Below, in pieces: positions 31,765-40,778 of a stretch of DNA of 43,989 bases. The DNA lies in contig NZ_DAOUCJ010000104.1 of the NCBI RefSeq assembly GCF_034432235.1, positions 1-43,989 of the forward strand, given 5' to 3'. How positions within the stretch are numbered: the first letter of the stretch is position 1; every line of letters starts with the position of its first letter. The stretch comes from Thermoflexus sp. Its GTDB lineage: Bacteria > Chloroflexota > Anaerolineae > Thermoflexales > Thermoflexaceae. Both the position numbers and the translations under genes were made by a program. The notes under the pieces are model-generated. The model ran no database searches. It was not told where the DNA came from and saw only the letters and a list, made by a program, of their open reading frames with translations.

Positions 31765-32532
31765 TCAGACCAGCCAGACTTCCACGCCGCGCTCTCGAAC
31801 AGCTTCCACCATATCCGGGGGCGCTTGGTTGTCCGTGATCACCAGCCGGACCCGATCCAGAGGACAGAACGTGGCGAATGCGACACGACCCCATTTCGTA
31901 TGATCCACAATGGCGATAACTTCCTTAGCGGCCTCCACAATGGCGGATTTCAGACGAACCTCCTCCGGGTTCACATCGGTCAGCCCTTCCTCCAGGGTCA
32001 AACCCTTCGCCCCGACGAAAGCTTTCTGAATGTGAATCCGCCGCAGGATGTCCTCGCCCCATGCTCCCACCAGCGAGAAGGCCTCCCAGCGCAGCGTGCC
32101 CCCAGGCATCAGCACCGTAATGCCCGACCGGCCAGCGAATTCCATCGCCACCCGAATGCCATTGGTCACAACCGTAAGCTCCCGGCGATCCCGGAGGAAG
32201 CGGGCCAGATACATCGCCGTCGTGCTGGCATCCAGAGCAATGCTATCCCCATCCTGCACCAGGGAGGCCGCCGCCTGACCGATCCGCAGCTTTTCCTCCC
32301 GGTTCAGCCGCTCCCGCACTTCGAAGGCAAGCTCCGCCGGATTGCGATCGGCCGGCAGCGCCCCCCCATGGGTGCGGATCAGCAAACCCTGGGCCTCGAG
32401 CCAGGCCAGATCTTTGCGGATCGTCACCTCGGACAGGGCAAACCGACGGCTCAGATCCGCTACCGACACCCGGCCCTCCTCCTCCAGGATCCGCAGGATC
32501 GCCTGCCGACGCTCATGGGGGAAGCGGACCAT
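31765..32532 (-). CDS. rhaR: DeoR-family regulator of the rhamnose operon
   Basis: 255 residues. The N-terminal HTH covers ERRQAILRILEEEGRVSVADL and SEVTIRKDLAWLEAQGLL, with THGGALP closing the DeoR signature. The C-terminal sugar-phosphate sensor domain has LDASTTAMYLARFL, VVTNGIRVAMEFA and IVDHTKWGRVAFATF. DeoR proteins of this type bind a phosphorylated intermediate; rhamnulose 1-phosphate is the natural guess. It is the first gene of the block. There is no recognisable ribosome site before the ATG at 32532, only an AT-rich leader containing a palindrome. Confidence 0.88.
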   Translation of the reverse strand: MVRFPHERRQAILRILEEEGRVSVADLSRRFALSEVTIRKDLAWLEAQGLLIRTHGGALPADRNPAELAFEVRERLNREEKLRIGQAAASLVQDGDSIALDASTTAMYLARFLRDRRELTVVTNGIRVAMEFAGRSGITVLMPGGTLRWEAFSLVGAWGEDILRRIHIQKAFVGAKGLTLEEGLTDVNPEEVRLKSAIVEAAKEVIAIVDHTKWGRVAFATFCPLDRVRLVITDNQAPPDMVEAVRERGVEVWLV

Positions 32533-32535
32533 AAG

Positions 32536-32553
32536 TTTCGATTTATTTCGAAA
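32536..32553. promoter_or_regulatory. Palindromic operator in front of rhaR
   Basis: TTTCGATTTATTTCGAAA is an inverted repeat TTTCGA-N6-TCGAAA, four bases before the rhaR ATG and just downstream of its promoter. A further TTCGATTT lies at 32562-32569, 25 nt from the same octamer in the palindrome. Repeats at such spacing are common for DeoR self-control. Confidence 0.55.
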
Positions 32554-32565
32554 AATCTGCCTTCG

Positions 32566-32593
32566 ATTTTAATCAGAATCAATCGTTTGTCAA
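32566..32593 (-). promoter_or_regulatory. Promoter of the rhamnose block
   Basis: On the minus strand a perfect TTGACA (32588-32593) and TAAAAT (32566-32571) are 16 nt apart, giving a leader of about 27 nt before rhaR. This is the best promoter in the window. Confidence 0.75.
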
Positions 32594-32845
32594 GACCCGA
32601 TGATCGGTTCGGTTTGAGCACGGCGGCGATCCCCTCGCTGAGGGCTCGGTAAGCCAGCGAGATTCTCTGGGGTAGCGACCATCCGCAAGCGGTGATCTTC
32701 CCGATCCCAGGACACTTTCGAGGTGATGAACCATCAAGGGAAGTCCGACAGGGATTGCATTCCAGATGCTCGGCCGATCCAGGCCATGAGGAAGGATCCA
32801 CCAGGGGGCCTTTGGCAATGAGAGGAACTTCCGCACGGATGGCGG
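32594..32845. other. Intergenic stretch without a recognised gene
   Basis: Between the rhaR promoter and the stop of the glycosyltransferase gene there is no frame with family-like sequence; short open frames are compositional. No clear terminator for the glycosyltransferase gene was found. Confidence 0.5.
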
Positions 32846-33967
32846 TCAGGGGCGCGAACCGCTCACCGCTCGATAGGTTTCCAGGGTGCGCCGCGCGGTC
32901 TCTTCCCAGGAGAACCGGGCGGCCTGCGCCTGACACCGCGCGCGCCACACCGGATCTTCCGCATGATCCCAGGCTTCCGCAATGACCCGCGCCATCGATT
33001 CCACGTCTCGCGGGTCAAAGAACCGGGCGGCTTCCCCCGCCACCTCTCGCAGCGCCGGGATGTCGGAGCACGCCACCGGAACGCCACAGGCCATGGCCTC
33101 GAGAACCGGCAGGCCAAATCCTTCCCACAGCGAAGGGAAGATCAAGAGCCGCGCGCCGGTGTAGAGGGCAGGCAACGCTTCCTCCGGAACCATCCCCAGG
33201 TGTCGAACGCCCTCCCCCAGCCGCAAGGGATATCGAGGATCCCACGGCCCGGCCAGGAGCAGGAGGGGAGGCTCCCCATCGGAACACAATCGGGGTCGAA
33301 CCCTCCGCCAGGCCTCCACCAATCGATCCAGGTTCTTCGATGGCTTGTTGATGCCCACGTAAAGGGCATAAGATGGAGGAAGGCCGTAGCGGTGCCGGAT
33401 CGCCATGACCTCCCGGGGCGAACGGGGGGTGCATCCCGGATCCGCGGCGGCCGGAGTGATGATCACCGGCGGCTGGATAGGACCGAAGAAGCGCTGGAGA
33501 TCCTGGCGGGTCGCTTCGGAAAGGGTGAAGAGCGCCCGCGCCCGGGCGAGAACCAGACGATGCCACAGCCGGTAAATCGCCCGTTGAAGGACCGGCCAGG
33601 CCTCAGGAAGACGCAGAGGGGTCAGATCCATCAAGGTCGCGATGAGAGGACCGGGTCGCAGGAACAGGCCCGCAGGAACCGCATAATGGGGAACGTGGAC
33701 CAGGGCCTCCGGCCAGCGCCGAAGCAACCAGGGGATGAGGCTATGTTCGGCCGGATGAAACGGAGGGATCGGAACAGTGAGCAGGCGCAGGCGAGGCGAC
33801 CCCGTGAGACGCCCCAGATCCCAGCGCCGGTTCGGCAGCGCCGGAGTATAAAGCAGAACGACCTCCAGCTCCGGCTCCACAGCCAGGATCGCCTCCAATA
33901 AACGATAGGCATAGCGCCCGACCCCCGGGAACCGATCGTTGATCACCCGGCCGTCGAAGAGGATCAT
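32846..33967 (-). CDS. GT4-family glycosyltransferase
   Basis: 373 residues with the GT-B fold. The acceptor domain starts MILFDGRVINDRFPGVGRYA. The donor domain has PPSYALYVGINKPSKNLDRL, VRHLGMVPEEALPALY and the GT4 signature FPSLWEGFGLPVLEAMACG, whose Glu residues hold the nucleotide sugar. It probably adds a mannose or similar sugar to a glycolipid or exopolysaccharide. The start is uncertain: a GTG at 34051 overlaps the epimerase stop and has GGAGG close by, but the 28 extra residues look unlike the family, so I kept the ATG at 33967. Confidence 0.85.
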   Translation of the reverse strand: MILFDGRVINDRFPGVGRYAYRLLEAILAVEPELEVVLLYTPALPNRRWDLGRLTGSPRLRLLTVPIPPFHPAEHSLIPWLLRRWPEALVHVPHYAVPAGLFLRPGPLIATLMDLTPLRLPEAWPVLQRAIYRLWHRLVLARARALFTLSEATRQDLQRFFGPIQPPVIITPAAADPGCTPRSPREVMAIRHRYGLPPSYALYVGINKPSKNLDRLVEAWRRVRPRLCSDGEPPLLLLAGPWDPRYPLRLGEGVRHLGMVPEEALPALYTGARLLIFPSLWEGFGLPVLEAMACGVPVACSDIPALREVAGEAARFFDPRDVESMARVIAEAWDHAEDPVWRARCQAQAARFSWEETARRTLETYRAVSGSRP

Positions 33968-34050
33968 CCGGCTGGCCCTTTCCGAGGAAAATATGCGGTG
34001 AGGCTGGCCCTCCCCTCCGTCAGCGGAGATCCCCCGGCAGCGACAGAACA

Positions 34051-34482
34051 CTATGCCTCCGCCGGGGCCTCACGTTCCCCTGTCTGGGATCGCTCGTAAA
34101 GCTCCACCAGCACCCCAAAGGCGCTCTTCGGATGGATGAACGCATACCGGGTCCCCTCCCGCCCCATCAGGGGGGTTTCGTGGATCAGCTGGACGCCGGC
34201 CGCCTGCAGCCGCCTCAGGGTGGCTTCCAGATCCTCCACCTCCACGCAGATATGGTGCAACCCGGGACCCCGACGGGCCAGGAAGCGAGCGACACCGGAT
34301 TCGGAAGTCGTGGGTTGAACCAGCTCGATTTCGCCGCCTTCCATCGGGAAAAAGGCGACCCGGACCTCCTCCTCCGGCACCTCCGCCACCCGGTCCAGGG
34401 GCAATCCCAGGAGATCGCGGAAGAACGGCAGCGCGGCCTCCAGGTCCTCCACCACAATGGCCACGTGGTTCAGTCGGGGCAT
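34051..34482 (-). CDS. mce: Methylmalonyl-CoA epimerase (VOC family)
   Basis: 143 residues with two VOC beta-alpha-beta-beta-beta repeats. It interconverts R- and S-methylmalonyl-CoA in propionate and branched amino-acid breakdown. Metal ligands show in LNHVAIVVEDLEAAL (His), GGEIELVQP (Glu), GLHHICVEVEDLEATL (His) and GVLVELYE (Glu). GGAGG lies upstream of the ATG at 34482. No mutase is in the window, so the pathway context is not visible here. Confidence 0.88.
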   Translation of the reverse strand: MPRLNHVAIVVEDLEAALPFFRDLLGLPLDRVAEVPEEEVRVAFFPMEGGEIELVQPTTSESGVARFLARRGPGLHHICVEVEDLEATLRRLQAAGVQLIHETPLMGREGTRYAFIHPKSAFGVLVELYERSQTGEREAPAEA

Positions 34483-34537
34483 CCCTCTGTTCCTCCATGG
34501 GATATGATGACCAACGCGTGGCGTAAACGCCGCTTCC

Positions 34538-34915
34538 TTATCTCCTCACCCACAACCCGATCGCCGCCCCCAGGGCATCGATGAGCACATCCCACCCGCT
34601 GGGGTGGCGGCCGGGGACCATGGCCTGATGAGCCTCATCGGTGAGGGCGTAAAGCACTGCCCATCCCCAGGCCCAGCGGTCCGCACAGGGCACACCATGG
34701 GCCTGAAGGGTCCAGCGGGCCAGAACGGCCAGGATCGCATACTCCAGCCCATGGGCGGTTTTCTTGAGCAATGTATCAAGCCACGGCTCCGGTGCCTGCG
34801 GCAGATGCGGCTGGGCGGACAGGAAAAACATCACCGCCATCCAGAGCAGGGTCATCCCCCACCGCACAGCTGTCGGAGCATTTGCGATCACCAGCCATCG
34901 ACGGCGCAGGATCAT
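34538..34915 (-). CDS. VanZ-like membrane protein
   Basis: 125 residues with three to four membrane segments and VanZ family marks: FFLSAQPHLPQ, KKTAHGLEYAILAVLARW, TDEAHQAMVPGRHPSGWDVL and DALGAAIGLWV. VanZ relatives lower sensitivity to teicoplanin or act in envelope functions; the biochemical role is unknown. It lies 55 nt upstream of the epimerase gene in the same direction. Confidence 0.85.
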   Translation of the reverse strand: MILRRRWLVIANAPTAVRWGMTLLWMAVMFFLSAQPHLPQAPEPWLDTLLKKTAHGLEYAILAVLARWTLQAHGVPCADRWAWGWAVLYALTDEAHQAMVPGRHPSGWDVLIDALGAAIGLWVRR

Positions 34916-35026
34916 CCGGTTCTCCCCCTCGCCAGGGGAAGATCAGGGCGGAAGCCTATGGGATTGGCGATCGGGGCCGGCAGGAGCGGCTTTCCGTGGC
35001 CCTCCCTCCGGCTTCCCCGGAAGGCC

Positions 35027-36244
35027 TCAGACCGCATGCCGGCGCCCCCCGGCCCGGGCGAGGGCTTCCGCATAGGCGGCTTCCAGCGTGGGAAGCCGAT
35101 GCTCCCAGCGATGGGCTGCGGCAATCATCTGGCGGGCGTTCTCCCCGATCCGCCACGCGGCCGATGGATCCTGCAGAAGCCTCCACGCCGCTTCCACCAT
35201 AGCGGATACGTCCCCTGGCGGCACCAGCCACCCGGTTTCTCCATGGCGAATATACTCCGGGACCTGTCCCACGGCGTCGGCGACCACGGGCAGGCCGGCC
35301 GCCAGCAGATCGATCAGCTTCATCGGACATTTCGCCCGGTTGACCAGATCATCGTCCATCAGGTAGAGCGCCAGATGGCCACGCCCCAGAACTTCCGGGA
35401 GCCGCGTGGGCTCCACCCATCCTTCCCAATCGATGCGGTGCATCAGACCTGCCTCGGCCACCGCCTCCCGGAAGCGGGCCTCCTCATCCCCCAACGGCTG
35501 TCCCACGTAGAGAAAGCGCAAATCGGAGGAGCGCCGGGCGAGGCCCTCCATCACCCGGATCAGGCGGTCAAGCTGGAATTCCAGAAAACGGGTGTAAAGC
35601 ACCACTTTGGGAGGAGCCGGGGGCAACAAGCGCGGCGGGCCGACGAACCAAGCGGCGTTGGGGAGATAGAACACCCGCTGCGGCGGGATCCCCATCGCCC
35701 ATGCCAGGGTCTCCAGGGCCCGGCTGGCGACGGTGAGGGCATCCGCATGGGTCATCCCCCAGCGCTCCTGCCAGGCGAAGAAGCGGCGCTGCCATGGCGT
35801 GTAGGGATTGCGATCGTTCCAGCCCCCGGGCCCCTCCCAGTCATCCGTATCCACCACCAGCGCCCCCCGGAATCGCCCGATCCGGCGCAGGTGCCAGAAC
35901 GCCCAGTGGACCAGGCCCGGATACGCCTTCGGCTTGAAGCCGTGCACCACGTCCGGCCGCAACCGCAGGATCTCCCGCGCCATCCTCCCGGCGAGCCGGA
36001 GATGGAAAAACGGTCCCTGGGGCAGGGGCAGGCAATGGATGCGCACACCCTCCTCTACCCAGGACCGTCCGGCATCCTCCGGGCCTGGCCATGGAGGCAG
36101 GAGGATCGTCACCTGGTGACCCCGACGGGCCAGCGCCCGGGCCATCGGGAGCGCGCGCGCCCGCATCGTCCCTCGCGGGCGCAGCCCGAAGGGGCCGATC
36201 ATCACAACCGAACAGCGCTCGCCGCTCACGACGGCCTCGCCCAT
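35027..36244 (-). CDS. GT4-family glycosyltransferase
   Basis: 405 residues, GT-B fold. The N-terminal domain has VVMIGPFGLRPRGTMRARAL and a DDW motif (VVDTDDWEGPGGWNDRNPY). The C-terminal donor domain has KVVLYTRFLEF, IDWEGWVEPTRLP and CPMKLIDLLAAGLPVVADAVG, with GETGWLVPPGD. The acceptor is unknown; an envelope polysaccharide is likely. The ATG at 36244 directly abuts the glmS stop, so the two are cotranslated; glmS supplies amino sugar for the envelope, which fits. Confidence 0.85.
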   Translation of the reverse strand: MGEAVVSGERCSVVMIGPFGLRPRGTMRARALPMARALARRGHQVTILLPPWPGPEDAGRSWVEEGVRIHCLPLPQGPFFHLRLAGRMAREILRLRPDVVHGFKPKAYPGLVHWAFWHLRRIGRFRGALVVDTDDWEGPGGWNDRNPYTPWQRRFFAWQERWGMTHADALTVASRALETLAWAMGIPPQRVFYLPNAAWFVGPPRLLPPAPPKVVLYTRFLEFQLDRLIRVMEGLARRSSDLRFLYVGQPLGDEEARFREAVAEAGLMHRIDWEGWVEPTRLPEVLGRGHLALYLMDDDLVNRAKCPMKLIDLLAAGLPVVADAVGQVPEYIRHGETGWLVPPGDVSAMVEAAWRLLQDPSAAWRIGENARQMIAAAHRWEHRLPTLEAAYAEALARAGGRRHAV

Positions 36245-38089
36245 TCATTCCACCGTCACACTCTTGGCCAGGTTCCGAGGCTGATCGACATCACAGCCTC
36301 GCAGCACCGCCATATGATAGGCCAGCAGCTGCAAGGGGATCACTGCCACCATCGGCAACAGCCATCGGGGGGCAGATGGGACTTCAAGGACCACATCGGC
36401 GCGGGCGGCGGCCATAGGATCTCCCTCGGTGATCAGGGCGATCACCTGCCCCCGCCGGGCCCGCACCTGTTCCATCTGGCTGAGCATTTTCTCATAGGTC
36501 ACCGGATCCTGAAGCGCCAGGGCCACCGTGGGCATCCGCTCATCGATGAGGGCGATGGGCCCGTGCTTCATCTCCCCCGCCGGGTAGCCTTCCGCATGAA
36601 TATAGCTCAGCTCCTTCAGCTTCAGGGCCCCCTCGAGGGCGATGGGATACAGCAACCCTCGCCCCAGATACAGGAAGTCCTCATAGCGATAGAACCCCTG
36701 GGCTACCTTCTCGACCTCCCCCTCGCGATCCAGAACCCGACCCAGGAGGTCTGGGAGGCGGGCAAGCGCCTGAACGTGTTCCCGAATCGCCTCCGGGCCC
36801 ATGGCTCCCCGGAGCTCCGCGAGCCGCAACGCCAGCAGCAACTGGTCCACCAGAGAGGCCGTGAACGCCTTGGAGGAGGCCACCCCGATCTCCGGGCCCG
36901 CGTGCATCAGGATACAGGCATCAGCGATCCGATGGGCCTGGGAGCCGATGGCGTTGACGATGCTCCACAGCCGCACCCCTTGATCCCGCGCCCGCTCCAT
37001 CGCCGCGAGCGTGTCCACAGTCTCGCCGCTCTGGGAGATGGCCAGCACCACCGTCCCGTCCCCCAGCACCGGATCGCGATATCGGAACTCGCTCCCATAA
37101 TCGACCTCCGTGGGAATGCGGGCCAGGGACTCGAAGTAGAACTTTCCGACGAGGCCGGCGTAATAAGAGGTCCCACAGGCAACGATGATCAGGCGCGAGA
37201 TCCGACGGGCCTCGTCCTCGGTCAGGGGCACCTCCTCCAGCCGCACCCGGCCATGTTCGAAGTCCACCCGTCCCCGCAGCGTGTCCGTCACCGCCCGGGG
37301 CTGCTCGTGGATCTCCTTGTGCATGAAGTGCCGGTAAGGCCCCTTCGCGGCGGCCACTGGATCCCAGGGGATGATATGCGCCGGCAGCGTCACCGGTTCC
37401 CCTTCCAGGGTCATCACCTGCACCGCATCCCGGCGCACGATCGCCATCTGGCGGCTCTCCAGGAAGAGCATGCGGCGGGTGTGCTCCAGGATGGCCGGGA
37501 TATCCGAGGCGACGAACATCTCCCCTTCCCCCAGCCCGATCACCACCCCGCCCGCATTGCCGATGCGCACCGCGATCAGACGGTCCGGATGATCCGCCGA
37601 AAGCACCACGATCGCATGGGCGCCCCGGAGAGCCCGGAAGGCGTGGCGGGCGGCCGTCTCCAGATCCGCGCCCCCCCGGAGGTAGTCTTCGATCAGATGG
37701 GCGATCACCTCGGTGTCCGTTTCCGAAGTGAAACGATGGCCGCGGGATTCCAGCTGCTGGCGTAGCTCGGCGAAATTCTCCACGATCCCGTTGTGGATCA
37801 CCGCGATGCGCCCGGTGCAATCCCGATGGGGATGGGCGTTATGATCCGCCGGGGCACCGTGGGTGGCCCAGCGGGTATGACCCATCCCGATGGGTCCGGA
37901 GGCCGGCTCCGCCTCCAGCAGGTCGATCAGCTCCCGGATCTTCCCGGCGCGCCGCCGGATCTCCAGACGGCCGTCCCGAACCACCACCAGTCCGGCGGAG
38001 TCATAGCCGCGATACTCCAGGCGTCTCAGGCCCTCGATCAGGATGGGCACCGCATCCCGATCCCCCACATAGCCAACAATCCCGCACAT
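36245..38089 (-). CDS. glmS: Glutamine-fructose-6-phosphate aminotransferase (isomerizing)
   Basis: 614 residues. It makes glucosamine 6-phosphate from fructose 6-phosphate and glutamine, the entry to peptidoglycan and amino-sugar synthesis. The N-terminal glutaminase domain starts MCGIVGYVGDRDAVP, with Cys2 as nucleophile, and has HTRWATHGAP and SETDTEVIAHL. Two SIS domains follow: IVACGTSYYAGLVGKFYFE, ISQSGETVDTLAAM, ASSKAFTASLVDQLL, and then YIHAEGYPAGEMKHGPIALI; the chain ends LAKSVTVE. GGAGG lies six bases before the ATG at 38089. I saw no glmS ribozyme upstream. Confidence 0.95.
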   Translation of the reverse strand: MCGIVGYVGDRDAVPILIEGLRRLEYRGYDSAGLVVVRDGRLEIRRRAGKIRELIDLLEAEPASGPIGMGHTRWATHGAPADHNAHPHRDCTGRIAVIHNGIVENFAELRQQLESRGHRFTSETDTEVIAHLIEDYLRGGADLETAARHAFRALRGAHAIVVLSADHPDRLIAVRIGNAGGVVIGLGEGEMFVASDIPAILEHTRRMLFLESRQMAIVRRDAVQVMTLEGEPVTLPAHIIPWDPVAAAKGPYRHFMHKEIHEQPRAVTDTLRGRVDFEHGRVRLEEVPLTEDEARRISRLIIVACGTSYYAGLVGKFYFESLARIPTEVDYGSEFRYRDPVLGDGTVVLAISQSGETVDTLAAMERARDQGVRLWSIVNAIGSQAHRIADACILMHAGPEIGVASSKAFTASLVDQLLLALRLAELRGAMGPEAIREHVQALARLPDLLGRVLDREGEVEKVAQGFYRYEDFLYLGRGLLYPIALEGALKLKELSYIHAEGYPAGEMKHGPIALIDERMPTVALALQDPVTYEKMLSQMEQVRARRGQVIALITEGDPMAAARADVVLEVPSAPRWLLPMVAVIPLQLLAYHMAVLRGCDVDQPRNLAKSVTVE

Positions 38090-38602
38090 GGAAAACCTCC
38101 TGATGTTCTGATGCAGGTTCTGGAGATCCAAATCGAATGGTCACCCGCTCCGCGGACCCGGACAACGATCCACAGCCCGCATTCGGGAACACCCGAACCA
38201 CAGCCCCTGCGCGATGGATTCCCTGGGAACACAGGAGCGGACGCTGTCCCCGAGCATCCTGGCTCTGGGGGATGTGGATGAGGCCGCCGCCGGCCGTTTT
38301 GTCCCACCGGTTGCCCGATGGTTTTGTCGGCCGGCTTCGATGGGGGGGAAGTGGGGACCGCGGCCAGGCCCCCGGCGGCATCCGCCGAACCCTCGATTTT
38401 CCCCGGCTGGCACCGGGTTAGCCCCGCGTATGCGGGGAACCGCCTCCCTCGTCACCCGCGAGGGATCCCTCACGGGCCAGGCGCTGGCTTCCCCCCACTT
38501 TCCCTTTCACATTCACAAGGCATCGCTGGACCTCCTTCGCAGGGATTTGAGCCCAGGGTTCGAGGTGAGGGGGGATGATGAAACCATCCGCCCCCCATCC
38601 GT
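38090..38602. other. Gene-free 0.5 kb upstream of glmS
   Basis: No frame here looks like a protein family. It holds a solitary CRISPR-like repeat (38414-38442) and, just after, the palindrome GAGGGATCCCTC (38460-38471). No clear promoter for glmS was found. Confidence 0.5.
38414..38442. repeat. Solitary 29-nt element resembling a type I-E CRISPR repeat
   Basis: The element begins CGGGTTAGCCCCGC, has loop GTAT, and ends GCGGGGAACCG. Aligned without gaps to the 29-nt E. coli type I-E repeat it agrees at about 21 positions, and four of the differences are in the loop. The flanking CCCCGC/GCGGGG arms are complete. No second copy lies at spacer distance on either side and no cas gene is in the window. 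Confidence 0.5.
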
Positions 38603-39260
38603 TTAAGCCCCCTCCTCCAGGCCGCCGGGGCCAAGGATCTGGCGAAGGCAATCCAGGGCAGAAGGAAGGGGGTGCCTCCACAGCCACTCCACCTCGATCC
38701 AGAATCCGGGAACGGCGGTCGAGACCCGGCGGCCCTCCGAGATCCCGCCCACCCGATATCCTGGATGATCCGCTCGGTGGATCAGCACCTCCCGTCGCTC
38801 GGGATCCACCGCCCCGTATTCCTTCACTTCCCTCCTGATAAACGCGAGCCTTCTCCTCCCGATCATAACGCCATGTCCCCGGCGAGCTGACCTCGATTAC
38901 CCAATCTGCCGGACCATCCACCCACTCCTCCCGGATGCCCGAACGGCGATCCCGATGGATGAAAAACAGATCCGGTTCTTTCGCGGCTCCAGGCCTCAAC
39001 CGCAGGACCGCCGGCCCGTTCAAGACCTCACCCAGCCCTCGCGCTTCCACGTATCCTTTCAACAGGAAGGTTAAAAAGCCGACCCGCCGTTGATGGTGCA
39101 GCGTTGCAGGCGAATGCACAGTCACCTCCCCATCTTCAAACTCCCAGATCCGATCCTCAGGGGCCTCCTGAAAGTAACGTTCCTCGGTCCACCCGCTCAG
39201 GCGCAGGAGGAACGTCCCCTCGATCTCCTCACCGGCATCGGTCATCACGCGAACCCGCAT
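38603..39260 (-). pseudogene. Uma2-family (DUF820) nuclease gene with internal frameshift
   Basis: From the ATG at 39260 (GGGAGA five bases upstream) the frame reads as Uma2: RLSGWTEERYFQEAPEDRIW, SPATLHHQRRVGFLTFLLKG, KEPDLFFI and DWVIEVSSPGTWRYDREEKA. These carry the D...E-type residues of the PD-(D/E)XK fold. Near 38827-38835 the frame switches; the remainder, VKEYGAVDPERREVL to LRQILGPGGLEEGA, continues one frame over to the stop at 38603. One extra base, or two missing, explains it. Intact Uma2 proteins are about 200 residues, matching the total here. Function of the family is poorly known; many copies per genome are typical. Confidence 0.8.
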
Positions 39261-39270
39261 CTCGTTCTCC

Positions 39271-40262
<992 letters not shown>

Positions 40263-40266
<4 letters not shown>

Positions 40267-40385
40267 AAACCCCTCGATTTCCCTTTTATCCCCCACAGAA
40301 GGGCTTTCAGATACTCCAGAACCTCAATGGTCTGTTCCCGGGTGAGCGCAGGAAAATCCTCCGGAAACCCAACAAACTGCCTACA
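40263..40385 (-). other. Possible remnant of a small protein gene
   Basis: In this stretch the minus strand reads FVGFPEDFPALTREQTIEVL and EYLKALLWG, ending at a stop that overlaps the holB ATG. It looks like real protein, somewhat like a DUF433 C-terminus, but has no start or ribosome site of its own, as the upstream part of the frame is a shadow of the HEPN gene. Confidence 0.25.
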
Positions 40386-40778
40386 GAGAAGGAGCCTCCC
40401 CCAGCCCCAGACGCCGGCGAACAAAAGCCCGAACCTGCGTCGCCGCCTGGAATGCCCGACGTGCCTCCTCTCGATCCGCCGCCTCACCCGGATAGCGATA
40501 TCGCACCGCATATCGATCCAGCAGAATCAGCAGATCTCTCAAAAACTCGAAGCCGGGTCGACACGGACGCAAAGCTGAAGCAGTTCAATTAAATGATGTG
40601 TCTTGGGAAAGTAAACTTCATGCTCTTGAAGAAAAGCCTTCAGGTATTTTTCAGCGGTTTACTGAGCATGAAAGCAGACCGCATCATAGTTCGGGTGTCG
40701 CCGCGCCCGGAGCTCTCGCGCACTGGTTCTCCAATCCCCCTCCGCTTTCGCAATCCACTCCCGCGTGAGCTCGTTCAT
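40381..40778 (-). pseudogene. HEPN-domain toxin gene with a nonsense codon and a frameshift
   Basis: From the ATG at 40778 the minus strand reads MNELTREWIAKAEGDW, NYDAVCFHAQ, then TAA at 40659-40661 (codon 40) where the family has a second Gln, so a CAA-to-TAA change. It continues TAEKYLKAFLQEHEV and THHLIELLQLC. A second lesion near 40553-40557, one G missing in a CCGGG run, shifts the frame; the rest, GFEFLRDLLILLDRYAVRYR then YPGEAADREEARRA, lies in the next frame to the stop at 40381. The repaired protein of about 132 residues is a typical MNT-associated HEPN protein. Two independent lesions make function very unlikely. Confidence 0.85.

Noticed and set aside
32579..32836. Small 85-codon frame upstream of rhaR
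   Set aside because: No ribosome site, no family-like sequence, and it overlaps the rhaR promoter.
33968..34051. GTG start at 34051 for the glycosyltransferase
   Set aside because: Ribosome site and stop overlap are attractive, but the 28 added residues do not resemble GT4 N-termini; kept as an alternative only.
34604..37765. A very long plus-strand open frame (1053 codons) across several genes
   Set aside because: It runs antisense through the epimerase-VanZ-glycosyltransferase-glmS region, has no family-like sequence, and mirrors minus-strand codon structure in GC-rich DNA.
38090..38250. glmS ribozyme
   Set aside because: That ribozyme is mainly in Firmicutes, and I could not find its conserved core or a fitting fold directly upstream of glmS.
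38460..38471. Palindrome GAGGGATCCCTC as a second CRISPR repeat
   Set aside because: It shares no sequence or length with the 29-nt element and is simply a short perfect palindrome.
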